This document shows positions 1 to 8,877 of a DNA stretch of 64,000 nt, one piece after another; the stretch's first letter is position 1; every line of letters begins with the position of its first letter. This DNA comes from Jannaschia rubra (lineage in GTDB: Bacteria; Pseudomonadota; Alphaproteobacteria; Rhodobacterales; Rhodobacteraceae). The stretch is taken from the NCBI RefSeq assembly GCF_001403735.1, contig NZ_CXPG01000009.1:124001-188000 (forward strand). Reading direction: 5' to 3'. The notes beneath the pieces are model-generated. The model made no database searches. It saw nothing but the letters and a program-made list of their open reading frames with translations, and was not told the DNA's origin. Position numbers and translations under genes: made by a program.

Positions 1-185
1 ATGGCCCGGCCCGCAAATCCTCCGCCCCGCTGGTAGGCAAGCACGCGGAGCTTGGTATCGAGATGGCGCCGCACATGCCGACGAACCCCGACAACGCGAG
101 CAACGCCTTCGTGCAGAACTACGAATGGTGGGCGGATTACCGCGACGACCTGGATTCGAAGTTCCAGGCCTGGCTCGCGCAGTAA
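1..185 (+). CDS. ABC transporter substrate-binding protein, polyamine type (C-terminal fragment)
   Basis: The open frame enters from the left edge and ends at TAA 183-185, giving about 60 residues. It ends in a Trp/Tyr/Asp-rich helix (YEWWADYRDDL) followed by SKFQAWLAQ. The preceding phrase MPTNPDNASNAFV and the tail resemble the C-terminus of spermidine/putrescine-binding periplasmic proteins (PotD/PotF family). The protein would capture ligand in the periplasm and deliver it to the two permeases encoded just downstream. Only the tail is visible, so the assignment rests on this short match plus the operon context. The ligand could be another amine or organic cation. Confidence 0.7.
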   Translation, partial: GPARKSSAPLVGKHAELGIEMAPHMPTNPDNASNAFVQNYEWWADYRDDLDSKFQAWLAQ

Positions 186-257
186 GCCATCATGGGGGGC
201 GGCCGCAGGGTCGCCCCCGACATACCCGGCACCCGGACGACCCGAAGGCGAGACCTC

Positions 258-1961
258 ATGACCGATGCAACCCAGGGCCCCGACGCGAAAACCGGCGTGA
301 CGCCGGACACCGGCCTGCGCATCGTCGAGGAGGAGCTGGCCGGCCCCGTGCTGGCGGCCGACGGGACGCCGCTCCGACGCAGCCTCAACAAGGCCCTGCG
401 CCGGCAGAAGCTGCGGGCGCTGGCCTTGATTGCGCCGCTTCTGATCTTCGTGCTGGTGACGTTCATAGCCCCCATCGCTGACATGCTGTTCCGGTCGGTC
501 GAGAACCAGATCGTGTCCGAAACGTTGCCGCGCACCGTCGTCGCGCTGCGCGATTGGGATGGGGAAGGGACGCCCGACGAGGAAGTGTTCCGCGACCTGG
601 CACGCGATCTGGTGATCGCGGCGGAATTGAAGAACCATACGCGGCTTGGGTCGCGCCTGAATTACGAGACGACGGGGGCGTCTTCCCTGCTGCGCAAGAC
701 CGGGCGAGGCGTGGATGATATCGGCGAGGAACTGACGGACCAGTTCATCGCTCTGAACCCCGCATGGGAGGAGCCCGCGACCTGGATCGCGCTGATGGCC
801 GACGAGGGCTGGATCGCCGATCAGGCGGAATGGGCCGCCGAGAAGGAAGCAGCCCAGGGGCCCTTCACCACGCGCGAACCGGCTTTTCGCCTGCGCGACG
901 GTGTGGCGGAGATGCTGCCGCGGACCGCCGACATCTACGCCGATTTCGCCCGTCTGATCCAGACCGAGGACCGCGACAGTCCCACGGAGGAGGAACCCTG
1001 GAACATCGTCTATCAGGCGCTGTGGGAGGATCTGACACTCGGTCCCGTGACCTTGCCCGAGGATGAGCCGCTGCTGGCCGAGGCCGCCGTCGCCGCCCCG
1101 ACGTTCGATGCGCTCTCCGTTACCGATGCCTTCGTCGACATGGACCGGGACTGGGCCGACCCGGAATTATGGGGCACGATCAAGGCGTTCTCGGGCAAAT
1201 ACACGGCCGGCTATTTCCTGGCCGCCGCCGATTTCCAGCTGACCGCCGACGGCATCGCGGCGCAACCCGAGGACCGGCAGATCTATGGCCTCCTGTTCGG
1301 GCGGACGATGTTCATGTCGCTGACCATCATGGTCAGCTGCATCCTGCTGGGCTATCCGATCGCGTTCCTTCTGGCGAACCTGCCGATGCGGACGGCGAAC
1401 ATCCTGCTGATCCTCGTCCTGCTCCCGTTCTGGACATCGCTTCTGGTGCGGACCTCCGCCTGGAAGGTGCTGTTGCAGCAGCAGGGGGTCATCAACGACA
1501 TCCTGGTCTGGACGGGGATCGTATCGAACGCAGGGCGGCTCGCGCTCATCAACAACCAGACGGGCACGATAATTGCCATGACGCACATCCTGCTGCCGTT
1601 CATGATCCTGCCGCTCTACTCGGTGATGAAGACGATTCCGCCCAGCTATGTCCGGGCGGCGAAGTCGCTCGGGGCCACGAATTTCACGGCCTTCCGCCGG
1701 GTCTATTTCCCACAATCGGTGCCGGGCATCGGGGCAGGGTGCATCCTCGTCTTCATCCTGTCGATCGGCTATTACATCACGCCTGAACTGGTGGGCGGCA
1801 CGACGGGGACGTTCATCTCGAACCGGATCGCCTATCACATCTCGAGTTCGCTGAACTGGGGCCTAGCGGCGGCGCTGGGGACGATCCTGCTCGTGGTCGT
1901 GCTGGTGCTCTACTACCTCTACGATCGGATCGTCGGCATCGACAACGTGTCGCTGTCCTAG
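258..1961 (+). CDS. ABC transporter permease with large periplasmic insertion (PotB type)
   Basis: Inner-membrane permease of a polyamine/organic-solute importer, 567 residues from ATG 258. That start follows a GAAGGCGAGA ribosome site; an in-frame ATG at 192 has none. One membrane segment lies at about residues 54-77. A long hydrophilic acidic stretch of about 270 residues follows, and the remaining membrane segments begin near residue 350. The cytoplasmic coupling (EAA) loop is visible as AAKSLGATNFTAFRRVYFPQ. Ordinary PotB-type permeases are near 280-320 residues, so the extra size is the region between the first and second membrane segments. The gene sits 72 bases after the binding-protein tail and 10 bases before the second permease, so it is surely operonic. 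Confidence 0.88.
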   Translation: MTDATQGPDAKTGVTPDTGLRIVEEELAGPVLAADGTPLRRSLNKALRRQKLRALALIAPLLIFVLVTFIAPIADMLFRSVENQIVSETLPRTVVALRDWDGEGTPDEEVFRDLARDLVIAAELKNHTRLGSRLNYETTGASSLLRKTGRGVDDIGEELTDQFIALNPAWEEPATWIALMADEGWIADQAEWAAEKEAAQGPFTTREPAFRLRDGVAEMLPRTADIYADFARLIQTEDRDSPTEEEPWNIVYQALWEDLTLGPVTLPEDEPLLAEAAVAAPTFDALSVTDAFVDMDRDWADPELWGTIKAFSGKYTAGYFLAAADFQLTADGIAAQPEDRQIYGLLFGRTMFMSLTIMVSCILLGYPIAFLLANLPMRTANILLILVLLPFWTSLLVRTSAWKVLLQQQGVINDILVWTGIVSNAGRLALINNQTGTIIAMTHILLPFMILPLYSVMKTIPPSYVRAAKSLGATNFTAFRRVYFPQSVPGIGAGCILVFILSIGYYITPELVGGTTGTFISNRIAYHISSSLNWGLAAALGTILLVVVLVLYYLYDRIVGIDNVSLS

Positions 1962-1971
1962 GAGAGACCGC

Positions 1972-2823
1972 ATGACGCTTCCCCCCTATGCCACCCTGGG
2001 CCAGAAGATCTGGCACTACACGTTCCTCGTGATCTGCGGGCTGATCTTCTTCTTCCTGATCGCGCCGATCCTGACCATCATCCCGCTCAGCTTCAACGCC
2101 GAGAACTTCTTCACATTCACCCCCGGCATGCTGGCCTTCGACGCGGAGGCCTATTCGCTCAAGCACTACCGCGACTTCTTCACCAACCCCGACTGGCAGC
2201 AGGCGGTGAGCAACTCGGTCACGATCGCGCCGGTGGCTACGCTCCTGTCGGTCGCGCTGGGTACGCTGGCGGCCATCGGCCTGTCGCAAAGCCATGTGCC
2301 GTTCCGCCGGGCGATCATGGCGATCATGATCTCGCCCATGATCGTCCCGCTCATCATCTCGGCGGCGGGAATGTACTTCTTCTATTCGCGCATCGGGTTG
2401 CAGGGCACCTACTTGGGGGTCGTGCTGGCCCATGCGGCGCTGGGCATTCCCTTCGTCATCATCACCGTGACGGCGACGCTGGTGGGCTTCGACGAATCGC
2501 TGACGCGGGCCTCGGCCAACCTCGGAGCGGGGCCGGTGCGGACGTTCTTCAAGGTGCAGATGCCGCTGATCCTGCCGGGCGTGATTTCAGGGGGGCTGTT
2601 CGCCTTCATCACCTCCTTCGATGAGGTGGTGGTGGTTCTGTTCGTGGGGTCCGCCGAACAGAAGACGCTGCCCTGGCAGATGTTCATCGGCCTGCGCGAA
2701 CAGATATCGCCCACCATTCTGGCAGTGGCGACGATCCTCGTGGTCATCTCGATCGGGCTTTTGACGACGGTGGAACTGCTCCGCCGCCGGTCCGAGCGGA
2801 TGCGGGGCATGACGCCTGGCTGA
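1972..2823 (+). CDS. ABC transporter permease (PotC type)
   Basis: Second inner-membrane permease of the same importer, 283 residues, the usual size for PotC-like proteins. ATG 1972 follows AGGAGAGACCGC, a good ribosome site. Several membrane segments are visible, starting at about residues 15-37 (FLVICGLIFFFLIAPILTI). The coupling loop is RASANLGAGPVRTFFKVQMP, followed by LILPGV, matching the binding-protein-dependent transport family. It would pair with the upstream permease and an ATPase that is not in the window, probably encoded left of base 1. The substrate is inferred as polyamine-like from the neighbours only. Confidence 0.9.
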   Translation: MTLPPYATLGQKIWHYTFLVICGLIFFFLIAPILTIIPLSFNAENFFTFTPGMLAFDAEAYSLKHYRDFFTNPDWQQAVSNSVTIAPVATLLSVALGTLAAIGLSQSHVPFRRAIMAIMISPMIVPLIISAAGMYFFYSRIGLQGTYLGVVLAHAALGIPFVIITVTATLVGFDESLTRASANLGAGPVRTFFKVQMPLILPGVISGGLFAFITSFDEVVVVLFVGSAEQKTLPWQMFIGLREQISPTILAVATILVVISIGLLTTVELLRRRSERMRGMTPG

Positions 2824-2893
2824 ACCGGAGCGCGTGTTCCGGGACCAGGCCCGGCGCCGAACGGTACCGGCCCTGACGGATGATGAGGGGTGC

Positions 2894-2970
<77 letters not shown>

Positions 2971-3047
2971 AGGGGCATCTAGCTGCCTCGTGGGGGGGAT
3001 ACAATCCCCGTCGTCAGGATTTTTTGCATCGGTCTGACGTTCGCGCG

Positions 3048-4301
3048 TCAGCCGTATCGCGCGACCGTCAGCCCGTCGAAGTCGATCTCTGGCGTGCGGC
3101 CCAGCACCGCGTCGGCCACGGCCCGGCCCGATCCGCAGGCCATCGTCCAGCCCAGCGTTCCGTGCCCGGAGTTCAAAAACAGGTTGCCATAGCGCGTCGG
3201 CCCCAGCACCGGTGTGCCGTCGGGGGTCATGGGGCGCAGGCCGGTCCAGCCCTCGCTCTGCGACAGGTCGCCGCCCTTGGGGAACAGGTCCGAGACGACA
3301 TGGCGCACAGTGTCGGTGGCATGCGCGTTCAGCCGTTCGTCGTATCCTACCAGCCCTGCCTGGCCCGCCACGCGGATGCGGTCGCCCAGCCGGGTGATCG
3401 CGACCTTGTGCGTCTCATCCATTAGGGTCGAGCGGGGCGCGGCGTCGGGATCGGTGACTGGCAGGGTGATGGAATAACCCTTGACCGGGTAGATCGGCAC
3501 GCGAATGTCCGCCGTCCGCAAGATCGCAGGGGCCTGCGGGCCCAAGGCGCAGACATAGGCATCAGCCTCCTCCGGCCCGGCGTCGAGCCGCACGCCGATG
3601 ATCCGGTCGCCGCGCGTCTCCAGCGCGCGGACGGTCTCGCCATAGCGGAAGGTCACGCCGAGTCCGGCGGCCCGTTCGGCCAGCGCCTCGGTAAACATGC
3701 GGCAGTCGCCGGTCCGGTCGGCCAGCAGGCGCAGGCCGCCCACGAACTTTTCCTGCACGTGGGCCAGTCCCGGCTCGGCCGCGATGCAGCCGTCGCGGTC
3801 CAGCACCTCGTAGGGAGAGTCGAACTCGGCCAGAACCTCCTGATCGGCCTTCGACGCCTCGACCTGCTTCTCGGTGCGGAACAGTTGCAGCGTGCCCAGC
3901 TCCCGCAGGTCGAAGTCGAGCGGCACTTCTTCCAGCAACTCGGTCATGGCGTCGCGGCTGTAGTTCGAGATGCGGACCATGCGTGCCTTGTTGGTCCGAT
4001 AGGACGCGGCGTTGCAGTTGCCGAGCATCATCCAGGTCCAGCGCATCAGGTCGGGATCGAGCAACGGCCGCACGAACAGGGGGCGGTACTTCATCATCAT
4101 CCATTTGATCGCCTTGAGCGGGATGCCGGGTGCGGCCCAGGGCGAGGTCATGCCGTAGCTGAGCTCGCCCGCGTTGGCGAAGCTGGTCTGCATGCCCGGC
4201 CCGGATTGGCGTTCGATCACCGTGACCTCGGCCCCTGCGCGCGCCAGATACCAGGCGGTCGTCACGCCGATCACGCCTGCCCCAAGAACGATGACCTTCA
4301 T
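3048..4301 (-). CDS. dadA: D-amino acid dehydrogenase, small subunit type
   Basis: FAD-dependent enzyme that oxidatively deaminates D-amino acids to 2-oxo acids and passes electrons to the membrane quinone pool. The protein has 417 residues, the family's normal length (about 410-435). The N-terminus carries the dinucleotide fold VLGAGVIGVTTAWYLARAG, followed by IERQSGPGMQTSFANAG, typical of DadA. The C-terminus has the second FAD motif GLRPMTPDGTPVLGP. The start is preceded by AAAGGGA. The gene is followed on the same strand by tRNA-fMet, without evidence of a shared transcript. It may feed on D-alanine from peptidoglycan turnover; that is family knowledge, not visible here. Confidence 0.92.
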   Translation of the reverse strand: MKVIVLGAGVIGVTTAWYLARAGAEVTVIERQSGPGMQTSFANAGELSYGMTSPWAAPGIPLKAIKWMMMKYRPLFVRPLLDPDLMRWTWMMLGNCNAASYRTNKARMVRISNYSRDAMTELLEEVPLDFDLRELGTLQLFRTEKQVEASKADQEVLAEFDSPYEVLDRDGCIAAEPGLAHVQEKFVGGLRLLADRTGDCRMFTEALAERAAGLGVTFRYGETVRALETRGDRIIGVRLDAGPEEADAYVCALGPQAPAILRTADIRVPIYPVKGYSITLPVTDPDAAPRSTLMDETHKVAITRLGDRIRVAGQAGLVGYDERLNAHATDTVRHVVSDLFPKGGDLSQSEGWTGLRPMTPDGTPVLGPTRYGNLFLNSGHGTLGWTMACGSGRAVADAVLGRTPEIDFDGLTVARYG

Positions 4302-4706
4302 GGCTTTTCCCTTTTGACTGACTGCAAGGGCGACGCGGCTGCCGCCGGGCGCAGATCAGCACCTTCGCAGCTGCGTCCGCAAGGTCCGGTTTTCGCGCAG
4401 CCGGTTCTGCATCTGGGGGGACGGTCCGCAGGATGGGCGCTTTCGCGCCGATGGGCAGAGAGGCGGATTGAAAGCGCCACGCCGCCGGCCCACATATGAA
4501 GCATGAGGAAAATCAGCTATTCCAAGAGGTTCCTGCTGTTCGCGGGAAATCTGCTGACCCGGCATTAGCCCCGGGCGCGGGCGGAGTCCGTCCGGCGCCA
4601 CGGGGGTGATCCTGATCTCTCGACACGCAAGACGAACGACTGGCAGGCGTCCCTTCGCAGGGGCCAGCCGGACGTCGTCGGTCAGCATCTTCGGAAAGGA
4701 AAAGAC
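4302..4706. other. Divergent intergenic region dadA / DUF1127
   Basis: This is 405 bases with no convincing gene; open frames here lack family features. It must hold the promoters of both divergently transcribed neighbours. The stretch 4500-4530 is relatively AT-rich. A GGAAAGGAAAAG ribosome site lies just before ATG 4707. No clear terminator, tRNA or repeat was seen. Confidence 0.5.
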
Positions 4707-5006
4707 ATGCATCCTCTCATCATCGCCCGCGTTCTCGACGCCCCGCAGCGGCGCATCGACATCGCACCCGGGCGCGTCGGTCTGCGCCGTTGGCTGCGCA
4801 CCCGCCTCGACGGTTGGCAGCGGCAGCGGATGGTCGCAACTCTCCACAGCCTCGATGACCGGACGCTGCGGGACATCGGCCTGCATCGTGGCGGCATCGC
4901 GGAGTTCGTCGACCGGCTGGACCGGGGCGAACTGCGGATGGCGCCGGTCGCGCGACGGACATCCCCCGCGCCCGAGCAGGCGGAGGTCTACGCACGGGCA
5001 GCCTGA
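4707..5006 (+). CDS. DUF1127 domain protein
   Basis: Small basic protein of 99 residues. The C-terminal half contains the DUF1127 (YjiS-like) signature TLHSLDDRTLRDIGLHRGGI, an arginine-rich helical motif. ATG 4707 has a strong ribosome site (GGAAAGGAAAAGAC). In Rhodobacter sphaeroides a DUF1127 protein (CcaF1) is an RNA-binding stress factor, and its gene is followed by small RNAs with anti-Shine-Dalgarno loops. That is family knowledge and not proof of the same role here. At 99 residues it is longer than the 50-75 residue minimal forms because of an N-terminal extension. Confidence 0.85.
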   Translation: MHPLIIARVLDAPQRRIDIAPGRVGLRRWLRTRLDGWQRQRMVATLHSLDDRTLRDIGLHRGGIAEFVDRLDRGELRMAPVARRTSPAPEQAEVYARAA

Positions 5007-5336
5007 AGGGGGCGATCCCGAAAGGGAGGCATGACGTGATGCTGAGCAGGGCCTATCACGAGGATCTGTTCCCCGACGGGTTTCCTCCTGCACCAGCTTC
5101 GGCTCTGCCCCGACCGATGGGGGGATGACAGCGGTCCGCCCTCTCCGCCACGCGCCTGTCGGGCGATGTGGCGGTCCGCACTCCCCGCGCGGTCGGGCTT
5201 GTCGCTATGGATGGCTCCACTGATCCCGATGGCCGCGACGCTGGCGGCCGGGACGGTATGGCAGGGTTGGCCAACCCCCCTAAACCCGGCATGGCAATCG
5301 CGTTAGGGTGGGGGACCGGACGCGAAAGGAGCGGCA
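5007..5336. other. Intergenic region DUF1127 / universal stress protein
   Basis: This is 330 bases without a confident gene. A 29-codon frame at 5039-5128 starts after AAAGGGAGGC but has no recognisable homology. The stretch TTTCCTCCTGC near 5080-5090 contains an anti-Shine-Dalgarno hexamer, which could be chance in GC-rich DNA. The far end holds the perfect palindrome listed separately and the ribosome site AAAGGAGCGGC of the next gene. Confidence 0.4.
5264..5277. promoter_or_regulatory. Perfect 14-base palindrome upstream of usp gene
   Basis: GGGTTGGCCAACCC reads identically on both strands and lies 59 bases before the universal stress protein start. Immediately downstream, CCCTAA and TTAGGG form a second, looser inverted repeat. 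The position fits an operator or promoter-proximal regulatory site. The binding protein is unknown, and the motif is not a recognised FNR, LexA or EcfG site. Confidence 0.35.
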
Positions 5337-6224
5337 ATGGCCTTGGCGAGACTACTGGCGGCGGTGGACCGATTTCCCCAGGGCGAGGCCGTGCTCGCCC
5401 GCACGCTGCAATTGGCGCGCGCCCATGGGGCCGCGGTGACGATCGCGCATGTGATCGACGTGCCGGGTCCCCTGCCGTCGCTCGATCTGGGCGAGACGCT
5501 CCGCGCGCAACTGGAACGCGGCGCGCGCGATCGGATCGAAGCTGCGCTCGGCGGGCTCGACGGGGCGGACATCGACATCGACGTCCGCATCGTCCTGGGC
5601 CACGCGGTCACTTGCCTGACCGATCTGGCGCGGGATGTCGGGGCCGGTCTGATGGTCATGGGCGCACATCAGGGCGACCGTCTGGCCGACCGCATCCTGG
5701 GGTCGACGACCGATCGGGTCATGGCATCGGGGTACGTGCCTTTGCTCGTCGTCCGGGCCGGGATCGCGCCCCCGCACGCGCGTGTCCTGCTTGCGGCGGA
5801 TGGCGGGCCGTCGGACGAGGCGGCTTTGTCCTTCGCCGCCGGTCTTCTGCCGCAGGCGTCGCTGCACCTCGTGCAAGCGGTGCGGATCGTGCAGCAGCTC
5901 GAGGAGGCGATCCTGCGGATCGGCACAGGCCCCGAGGAGATGGAGGCGCACCGGCGCGCGATCGCGGATGCGGCCGCCCGAAACCTGCGCGAGCTTGCGG
6001 CGACGCTGGACCGCCCCGTAACCCTGCGCGTGATGCAGGGCGACCCGGCCGACGCGATCGTCCGGGCAGCGCGCCGGCGCGGGAGCGACCTGATCGTGCT
6101 GGGGCGAGGGCGCGCCGGCCTGTTCCGCCGCGCCTTCGTGGGCAGCGTGGCGCGGCGGGTGGTGCGCGATGCGCCCTGTGACGTGCTGGTCTGCCGCCCG
6201 CCCGAGGGCGGTCAGTCGGACTGA
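5337..6224 (+). CDS. Tandem universal stress protein (two UspA domains)
   Basis: Cytoplasmic stress protein of 295 residues made of two UspA folds, roughly residues 1-140 and 145-290. Each ends with a nucleotide-loop-like motif: MGAHQGDRLADRILGST in the first and LGRGRAGLFRRAFVGSV in the second. Both depart from the strict G-2x-G-9x-G(S/T) ATP-binding pattern at the second glycine, so nucleotide binding is uncertain. The start is supported by AAAGGAGCGGC. The gene stands alone, with its own upstream region containing a palindrome and no EcfG-type motif. Tandem Usp proteins often respond to oxygen limitation or stasis; that is inference. Confidence 0.85.
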   Translation: MALARLLAAVDRFPQGEAVLARTLQLARAHGAAVTIAHVIDVPGPLPSLDLGETLRAQLERGARDRIEAALGGLDGADIDIDVRIVLGHAVTCLTDLARDVGAGLMVMGAHQGDRLADRILGSTTDRVMASGYVPLLVVRAGIAPPHARVLLAADGGPSDEAALSFAAGLLPQASLHLVQAVRIVQQLEEAILRIGTGPEEMEAHRRAIADAAARNLRELAATLDRPVTLRVMQGDPADAIVRAARRRGSDLIVLGRGRAGLFRRAFVGSVARRVVRDAPCDVLVCRPPEGGQSD

Positions 6225-6366
6225 GCGCTGAGCCCAGCGCTGTTCCGCGCACCGCTCAGCCCAACGATATTGGGGCAGGGCAACTTCCGCTCGTTGATCT
6301 TCGGCGGCTCACGGTGCTTCCGCTGGCCGAGATGAAGTCATGCGCATCGCTGAGCGAAAAACCGCG

Positions 6367-6415
6367 CTGCCAGATGGCAGGCCATTTCAGCCCATCGGTT
6401 CGGCGTCCGATGGGC
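6367..6415. other. Two adjacent hairpins of unknown role
   Basis: CTGCCA at 6367-6372 pairs with TGGCAG at 6375-6380. GCCCATCGG at 6390-6398 pairs perfectly with CCGATGGGC at 6407-6415 across an 8-base loop. The two stems sit 9 bases apart in a gap with no gene. This could be a terminator for the usp gene, a small RNA, or a remnant of a mobile element; nothing here decides between these. Confidence 0.35.
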
Positions 6416-6580
6416 GTCTCGAACGGGGCGTTGCGTGACCGGGACAGGTGGCGCGTTACCTGGCCGCCCCGTCCCGGCGACATGATGGAACCCACGGAAC
6501 AGGGCGAAGATACCGATGACGGCTGCGCAGGTGAAGGCTCGGCGACGGATGGAGGAACCGACTGGCAAGAGAGCCTGCGA

Positions 6581-6601
6581 GCGACCTTTCACAAAGGTCG
6601 C
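6581..6601 (-). terminator. Perfect 9-bp hairpin downstream of the urease operon
   Basis: GCGACCTTT (6581-6589) and AAAGGTCGC (6593-6601) form a perfect 9-bp stem with a 3-base loop, 63 bases past the ureG stop. No long T-run follows on either strand, so termination would be imperfect. The position suits the end of the ure operon. Confidence 0.4.
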
Positions 6602-6664
6602 CGCCCGGGGGATCTTGGCCCCGTGACGATCCCGAACGGGGATCCGAAACCGCCACGGCGGTTC

Positions 6665-7375
6665 TCAGTCGTGGGAATGGCCATGGGCGTGATTGCTGTC
6701 ATGCGGATGGTGATGTGGTGCCATGGGGCCGGGGTCGACGGGCGTGTGGTGGCCTGCGGCATGGGCGGCGTGCAACTGCCGCACCCAGTCGCACAACTTC
6801 TCGATCGTGTCGGGATGCTTGCGCGACAGCGCCAGGACGGGTTTTCCTTCGCGCGCGCCCTCGGCGTCCGCGACCATTTGCGCTACGTCCACATCGACGT
6901 GCGGGCCGAGGTCGATCTTGTTGATGATCAGAAGGTCGGCCCGGGCGATCCCCGGCCCGCCCTTGCGCGCCACGTCGCCGCCGCCGGCCACGTCCAGCAC
7001 GAAAAGCTGGGCATCCACGAGCGCGGGCGAGAAGGTCGCCGTCAGGTTGTCGCCGCCGCTTTCCACCAGGACGATGTCGAGGGGGGCGAAGTCGCGTTCC
7101 ATGTCCTCGACGGCCATCAGGTTCATGGTGACGTCATCACGGATCGCCGTGTGCGGGCAGGCGCCGGTCTCGACGGCGCGGATACGCTCTTCCGGCAGGA
7201 CGCCCGCCGACTTCAGGAAGCGCGCGTCCTCGTCGGTGTAGATGTCGTTGGTGATGACGCCGAGGGCGAACTCGTCGCGCAGATGGCGGCAGAGCGTGGC
7301 GATGACGGAACTCTTGCCCGTACCGACGGGTCCGGCAACGCCGAGGCGCAGGGAGCGGGGTGTCTTTTCGGTCAT
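6665..7375 (-). CDS. ureG: Urease accessory GTPase UreG with His-rich C-terminal tail
   Basis: SIMIBI-class GTPase that powers nickel insertion into urease. The P-loop is GPVGTGKSS near residues 16-24. The family segments [32 protein letters not shown] and INKIDL are all present. The start ATG at 7375 follows GGAGAGACCC. The length is 236 residues against about 205 usually; the surplus is a C-terminal tail with many histidines ([20 protein letters not shown]) capable of binding nickel. It is the last gene of ureABCFDG, 16 bases after ureD. The tail is interesting because no ureE is present in the cluster. Confidence 0.95.
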   Translation of the reverse strand: MTEKTPRSLRLGVAGPVGTGKSSVIATLCRHLRDEFALGVITNDIYTDEDARFLKSAGVLPEERIRAVETGACPHTAIRDDVTMNLMAVEDMERDFAPLDIVLVESGGDNLTATFSPALVDAQLFVLDVAGGGDVARKGGPGIARADLLIINKIDLGPHVDVDVAQMVADAEGAREGKPVLALSRKHPDTIEKLCDWVRQLHAAHAAGHHTPVDPGPMAPHHHPHDSNHAHGHSHD

Positions 7376-7391
7376 GGGTCTCTCCTCGAGA

Positions 7392-8216
7392 TCAGGCGGC
7401 CCAGGGGGCGCCAAGGTCCTGCACGCCCCGACTGAGCAGACGCCGCAGGGCAAGGCTGTCGGCGGCGATGGCGGCGATGGCGACGGCGGGGCCGGCCAGC
7501 GGGGTACGTGCGGCATCGCGGTGGAAGGGCAGCGCCGGCGGTGCGTCATCGACCCAGACCGGATCGACGACGATGACCGATCCGACAGCGCCCGCGTCGC
7601 CGAGGATGGCCGGGCCATCCGCGCCTTCGGCCCCGGGCCCGAAGCGCAGCCGCTGGTCGTAGAGCGGCAGGCCGCCGCGGGTGATGCGGAGACGGCTCGC
7701 GAAATCGCCAGGCATCTCGCCATGACGGCCGAGGATCGCCTCTTCCCGCAGGATCATGCGGGCATCCGGGGCGATCTCGATGCGGATATCATGCTCGTGG
7801 TCGCAGCGGTGCGCGGCGATGATCGGCTCCGGCCACCAGACGAAGGTGGCGCCGCTCTCGACGCGAATGTCGACAGCCGTGCGGGAGCGGCCTCCGGTGG
7901 CGCCCGGCAGCACCAGCATGGCCGACACCTCCTGCAGAACCAGCGTGCTCCCCCCGCCCACATGGATCGACAGGGCGTAGTCGTCGCCGCCGAGCGGCCC
8001 GGCCGTGCCCGCCGCCAGCGAGACGCGGGCCACGTCGGGGCGGCGATGGGTCAGCGGCTCGGCACCTTTGGGGTGCGAGGGGCGCAGCACGAGCGGCCCG
8101 TCCGAACGCAGCGCGCGGATGCGGCTGGCGCCCCCGGACAATTCGGTCGCCAGCGCGGCGCGGGCGGTCATTCGGTTGGCGAGGCCGACGGGTTCAGGAG
8201 GCGAAGAGACGTACAT
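7392..8216 (-). CDS. ureD: Urease accessory protein UreD
   Basis: Scaffold protein of the UreD-UreF-UreG complex that binds apo-urease and carries nickel to the active site. The protein has 274 residues, normal for UreD. Typical segments are visible: [42 protein letters not shown] and [14 protein letters not shown]. The start at 8216 is chosen because CGGAGAACGC precedes it; an alternative ATG at 8171 lacks a ribosome site. The gene begins 23 bases inside the end of ureF, implying coupled translation. In many related bacteria ureD is the first gene of the cluster; here it lies between ureF and ureG. Confidence 0.92.
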   Translation of the reverse strand: MYVSSPPEPVGLANRMTARAALATELSGGASRIRALRSDGPLVLRPSHPKGAEPLTHRRPDVARVSLAAGTAGPLGGDDYALSIHVGGGSTLVLQEVSAMLVLPGATGGRSRTAVDIRVESGATFVWWPEPIIAAHRCDHEHDIRIEIAPDARMILREEAILGRHGEMPGDFASRLRITRGGLPLYDQRLRFGPGAEGADGPAILGDAGAVGSVIVVDPVWVDDAPPALPFHRDAARTPLAGPAVAIAAIAADSLALRRLLSRGVQDLGAPWAA

Positions 8217-8877
8217 GCGTTCTCCGATGATGCTCGGCGGCGATATCGGCCAGGGGCGATGCGGGCGCGGGCAGGTCGCAGGCGGGGCCGGCCGCCGCCG
8301 CCGCGGCCTCTCCGGCCAGCCGGTCGAGCCGATCCGCCATGCGCGCCAGGATGGCATGCACCTCGAACGGATCGACGCGCAGCACCTTGGCGGCGGCTGC
8401 CGCCGCGCCCGAATTGGTCTCATGCAGGATGGCCAGGGCCGCGTCGCGCGGCCCGAGGCCCAGCACTGCCGCCGCCACACCCATCACGATCGGTTGGTGC
8501 GGCGCTGCGCCCAGGGTGGCGTAATGCGGATGGGGGTGGATGCCCGCCATGGCGCGACGAAGCTGCCGCCCGAGATTGCGCGAGACCGTGCGCAGTTCGG
8601 GCGACGGAATGCGCGCGTCGAGTTCGGCTTCGAGCCCGGACAGGTCCGACAGGTCGTCACGCGCCGCGCGACTGCAGGCAGCGGCGGCAAAAGCGGCAGC
8701 GGTCAGCCCGGCCGTCTCGGCGCGCCCGATCAGGAACCGCTCCACCCCGGCCATGTCGGTGATGCGGCCGGCCGTCACCGCCGGCTCCAGCCCGCCGGAA
8801 TGGGCATAGCCGCCCGCCGGCAGGCGACCGTCCGCCAGCAGCAGAAGCGCCGCCGATCCTCCCGCGGCCCGCGCCAT
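8194..8877 (-). CDS. ureF: Urease accessory protein UreF
   Basis: Helical accessory protein of 227 residues that bridges UreD and UreG during urease activation. The N-terminus shows the typical ALLLLADGRLPAGGYAHSGG motif, followed by AAVLGLGPRDAALAIL in the C-terminal half. The ATG at 8877 directly abuts the ureC stop (8878), and the end overlaps the ureD start. The last ten residues, [10 protein letters not shown] and neighbours, are basic and histidine-containing, as in many UreF tails. Length and order fit a functional protein. Confidence 0.93.
   Translation of the reverse strand: MARAAGGSAALLLLADGRLPAGGYAHSGGLEPAVTAGRITDMAGVERFLIGRAETAGLTAAAFAAAACSRAARDDLSDLSGLEAELDARIPSPELRTVSRNLGRQLRRAMAGIHPHPHYATLGAAPHQPIVMGVAAAVLGLGPRDAALAILHETNSGAAAAAAKVLRVDPFEVHAILARMADRLDRLAGEAAAAAAGPACDLPAPASPLADIAAEHHRRTHVRLFAS

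Larger units (their letters stand above)
6225..6664. other. Non-coding gap between usp and ureG with several hairpins
   Basis: This is 440 bases between convergent genes without a recognisable coding region on either strand. A weak AGCGCT/AGCGCT hairpin overlaps the usp stop (6224-6241). Stronger inverted repeats at 6367-6415 and 6581-6601 are listed separately. A short AACCGCC/GGCGGTT repeat at 6648-6663 lies directly after the ureG stop and may help terminate the urease operon. Confidence 0.5.

Noticed and set aside
5039-5128. 29-codon frame after AAAGGGAGGC downstream of DUF1127
   Set aside because: The ribosome-like site is better placed for ATG 5031, which stops after two codons, and the peptide shows no family or membrane feature.
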